Shown here piece by piece: positions 19,606-21,855 of a stretch of DNA of 21,855 nucleotides. Source of the DNA: Pleurobrachia bachei (taxonomy: Eukaryota > Ctenophora > Tentaculata > Cydippida > Pleurobrachiidae). The notes under the pieces were generated by a model. It did not search any database, was not told where the DNA came from, and worked only from the letters and a program-made list of their open reading frames with translations. Position numbers and translations under genes: made by a program. The DNA lies in contig AVPN01000883.1 of the NCBI GenBank assembly GCA_000695325.1, positions 1 through 21,855 on the forward strand. The letters run 5' to 3'. Each line of letters opens with the position of its first letter. The first letter of the stretch is position 1.

Positions 19606-20380
19606 ACGCGTAGGGCGCCGTGACCTATTTGTTATGAAAGTAAAGCTAGCGCGCGCGGCTTCTTGATACTGAGCTAAAAGTGCTTCAGTGTGGTTCAGTT
19701 GGCCTGGCTTTAGGGGTGGCCGGGTTTCGCTTGAAGTGGTTAGTGGCTTAACCACAGTTTAGAATCTGGATGTTCAGTGTGTCTGTAAGTCAAAAATCTA
19801 GAACCCAATCCGAGTTTTTGACGGTAGTTCAGTCCTAACCCGAGTACAAACGATTTTGACGTGTATCTTTGTACCAATTTATAAATTCATTGCAGTTTAC
19901 CCCCACTTAAATATTTTTCTATTATAATCGGAATAATAATTTCCACCATTTTCTACCATATTAAACTCACCTCTCAGAACAATTCATTATCTCTAAAAGT
20001 TCCCTAGAAGCCCTAGAAATTAGAAAATAGCAAACCATCCCAGAATTTGATTTGTAGCTCACTCTCAGTACTGACCAAGCTCAGTACACTGAGTGCAGTG
20101 TACTCAGTTTTGTAATCCACAGTAGTACACAAACTAGACGTAATTTTAAACAATGTAGATATATGTGTGTGTATTTGTGAGGTATAAGAAAGCAGTACAA
20201 AATATAAGGATCTCAATTTCTCCGGCTCTTTCTCACACACGCCTTCCTTCACAGATTGTCATGAATTATCCGTCTCAAACAAATCAGTCCTTAACCCGCA
20301 ATATCTATCTAGTTATACCACGTCATAACTGACACGTCTAGTTCCTATTATATCTCTGAATTGTCTCAATGTGTCCTATC
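19606..20380. other. Convergent 3' intergenic region, copy 2
   Basis: Counterpart of 15346-16084 with more substitutions and indels than the coding parts. No gene is seen. A section near 20065-20110 has repeated ctcagtac motifs forming an imperfect hairpin (20080-20090 with 20097-20107); the equivalent place in copy 1 (about 15795-15825) has a different imperfect hairpin. Confidence 0.55.
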
Positions 20381-21331
20381 CTAACTAGATATCAGTATAT
20401 CCAGATCGTCTTCATGTCCCTTTGACTTGTTCCACGCAAAGTCCCACAGCCACATCAACACATTAAACACAATGTAGGAAAGGAGTAGAAGGAATATAAC
20501 TCCTATCACGATGAAAACACGTTCCACCACACTGCAGTTCGTGGTTACAAAGATGGCCCTCTGAGAAGGGGTCAAACAGCGGGATCCCTCAACTAGAATG
20601 TACTCAGTGCCATTACATGTGAAACTACTGTTATGCTTCTTCAGCTCGACTTTCTCATCCACAGACGTCCAGAGAAACTGAAAATCGTCATTGCTGTAGT
20701 ACTGGCTGAACTGGGATTCCTTGTGTTTCGCGTTGTCACTCATGTGATCCAGTAGTTCGGGGAAATTCTCGTTCGTCTCGGTAGATCCGACAAACGAGGC
20801 CATGGTGGTGTCGACACTTGTTGGCTCAAAGGCCCCATCACGGTTTGTCCAACCCAGTCCAATGTGGGAGCCAGCTGTAAGGTGGGACACATTGGTTTGG
20901 TGTTGGCAGAAGTAGGCATCCTTGCTGTTGGCAATCACCCTTCCCTTTAGATCGGTCAGCACGCTAGTGGGGTCTGTCACCCTCCTGACCACTGTTACAT
21001 CTATAAAGGGGATGTAAGGGTCCGTGGGATCCCATCTCCCATCTGCCTTGGAGGTGCACCTCAAACTGACTGAATCAGCCGCCTCCTCCCACGAAACAGT
21101 CTTACAACAGTTGTGTTGGACGTGCCTCAACTCGCATACCTCACACCCCAGTGCTGTCTTGTTCCCGTCCCGGAGCTGAAAGAACGTCTCCGCAAAGTAG
21201 GAGACACAGTGCACAACTGCTGTTTCATTCACCTCAACCGGGATCACGTAGACTGCTGCGGGTATTCTGTTTGATGCACGGGAGATAGATGCTAGGACCG
21301 CGGTCAGGATAACTAGAGATGTAGAAGCCAT
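20381..21331 (-). CDS. Single-pass (type I) membrane glycoprotein of unknown family, copy 2
   Basis: An intronless 316-residue ORF starting at its first in-frame ATG (MASTSLVILTAVLASI). From NRIPAAVYVIPVEV to the C-terminal DDLDILISS the protein is identical to copy 1 although the DNA differs at about 30 positions, all synonymous. The only amino-acid differences lie in the signal peptide. It has the same sequons, cysteines, single membrane span and short acidic tail. The duplicated block ends about 99 bp upstream of the ATG, so promoter sequence beyond 21431 differs from that of copy 1 and expression may differ. Function unknown. Confidence 0.85.
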   Translation of the reverse strand: MASTSLVILTAVLASISRASNRIPAAVYVIPVEVNETAVVHCVSYFAETFFQLRDGNKTALGCEVCELRHVQHNCCKTVSWEEAADSVSLRCTSKADGRWDPTDPYIPFIDVTVVRRVTDPTSVLTDLKGRVIANSKDAYFCQHQTNVSHLTAGSHIGLGWTNRDGAFEPTSVDTTMASFVGSTETNENFPELLDHMSDNAKHKESQFSQYYSNDDFQFLWTSVDEKVELKKHNSSFTCNGTEYILVEGSRCLTPSQRAIFVTTNCSVVERVFIVIGVIFLLLLSYIVFNVLMWLWDFAWNKSKGHEDDLDILISS

Positions 21332-21431
21332 ATTCAGGGAACAGAGATGTTTCAACTATAATAATGAGATGTGGGGGGAGGTTCACACTGCAGCACAATC
21401 CAGTGTGATGCAATCGAGCAATTCACAATAG

Positions 21432-21813
21432 CGATACATTCATAACCTGCAATATAGGAGGGAGGAGTTGTTTGGGAGTGAAAATAGGGAAATAGGAAAA
21501 CAATAAAAGAAAATAGAGTCCATTCTAATATTACAACAAAGGCAATTCATTTGATACAAGTTTCAAACTTCACATTTTCAAATTAAAATAACTCACAAAA
21601 TATAGCTCTCTATCTCGTTCTCTCTATCTTTCTCAGATCTCCTTCTTTCTACGACATTCATGGCCGGCGGGCTCGCTATCTATCTCTACAGCTATATTAC
21701 AGTTCTATGGATAAAGAGAGAGAAAGATCATAATTCCAACATGTAAATGTCCTGGTACTGAAGGCACTGATCTCTCATGAGCTTTGTCAATCAAGTAATG
21801 AGAGAGAGGGAGG

Positions 21814-21816
<3 letters not shown>
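21432..21816. other. Unique flank after the duplication, no gene seen
   Basis: AT-rich DNA upstream of membrane glycoprotein copy 2, likely its promoter region. It has a pyrimidine-rich stretch (about 21605-21650). The only ATG-led frame of note, at 21660, gives 28 codons and is not supported as a gene. Confidence 0.5.

Positions 21817-21855
<39 letters not shown>
21817..21855. repeat. (GA)n microsatellite at the window end
   Basis: Uninterrupted GA dinucleotides run to the last base of the window, preceded by imperfect gagagaggg units from about 21801. The run may continue beyond the window. Confidence 0.95.

Larger units (their letters stand above)
17643..21431. repeat. Segmental duplication, copy 2 (3.79 kb)
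   Basis: Direct repeat of 13272-17131. The left border is within the DUS1L last exon (shared from catagtagccgcc) and abuts LINE sequence. The right border is ...attcacaatag, after which copy 1 reads taagggg and copy 2 reads cgataca. It contains the DUS1L fragment, PRKRIP1 copy 2 and membrane glycoprotein copy 2. Gene content and order show that copy 1 is the ancestral locus, because only there is DUS1L complete. Confidence 0.95.

Noticed and set aside
21660-21746. Short ATG-led frame near the window end
   Set aside because: Only 28 codons with no clear splice continuation or similarity.
1-21855. CRISPR arrays, bacterial operons or further tRNA/rRNA genes
   Set aside because: No spaced palindromic arrays or rRNA-like sequence; only one B-box-bearing cloverleaf was found by eye on either strand.

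Overview
This is a eukaryotic nuclear window: compact genes with short GT-AG introns, a nuclear-type tRNA gene, and animal proteins (innexin, RALGAPB-like, BOD1L-like, DUS1L, PRKRIP1). The innexin indicates an animal. Its extracellular-loop style, the very compact genes and the acceptor-like AGs just before several start codons make a ctenophore my best guess, but this rests on remembered family features, not a search.

Layout. 15-2306 (+): 3' part of an innexin gene, with a tRNA-Glu(CTC) gene inside its last intron. 3273-3868 (+): a three-exon gene for a small basic protein I do not recognise. 4086-5652 (+): a short RALGAPB-like protein carrying the C-terminal GAP-like region. 6001-8378: a near-perfect direct tandem duplication of about 1.19 kb holding the first exons of a BOD1L-like gene. 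The upstream copy is cut off and reads to a stop as a 149-residue BOD1-sized ORF; the downstream copy runs on into the full gene (7543-11658). 11937-13764 (+): DUS1L, tRNA dihydrouridine synthase. 13971-15345 (+): PRKRIP1. 16085-17032 (-): an unrecognised single-pass membrane glycoprotein.

A second, larger direct duplication copies 13272-17131 (last exon of DUS1L, PRKRIP1, membrane glycoprotein) to 17643-21431. The 511-bp spacer contains the tail of a LINE reverse-transcriptase ORF that ends at the copy-2 boundary. The second copy holds a headless DUS1L fragment, an intact second PRKRIP1 and an intact second membrane glycoprotein gene. The two mature glycoproteins are identical although their DNA differs at about 30 sites, and some stretches of the duplication are completely identical, which suggests purifying selection and/or gene conversion.

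The six single-copy plus-strand genes are tightly packed (roughly 200-970 bp apart), and several start codons follow a 3'-splice-like AG by only a few bases. This fits 5'UTR introns or spliced-leader trans-splicing. DUS1L and PRKRIP1 act in RNA metabolism, BOD1L in chromosome/chromatin biology and RALGAPB in small-GTPase signalling; I see no single pathway joining them. No prokaryotic, viral or CRISPR features were found.
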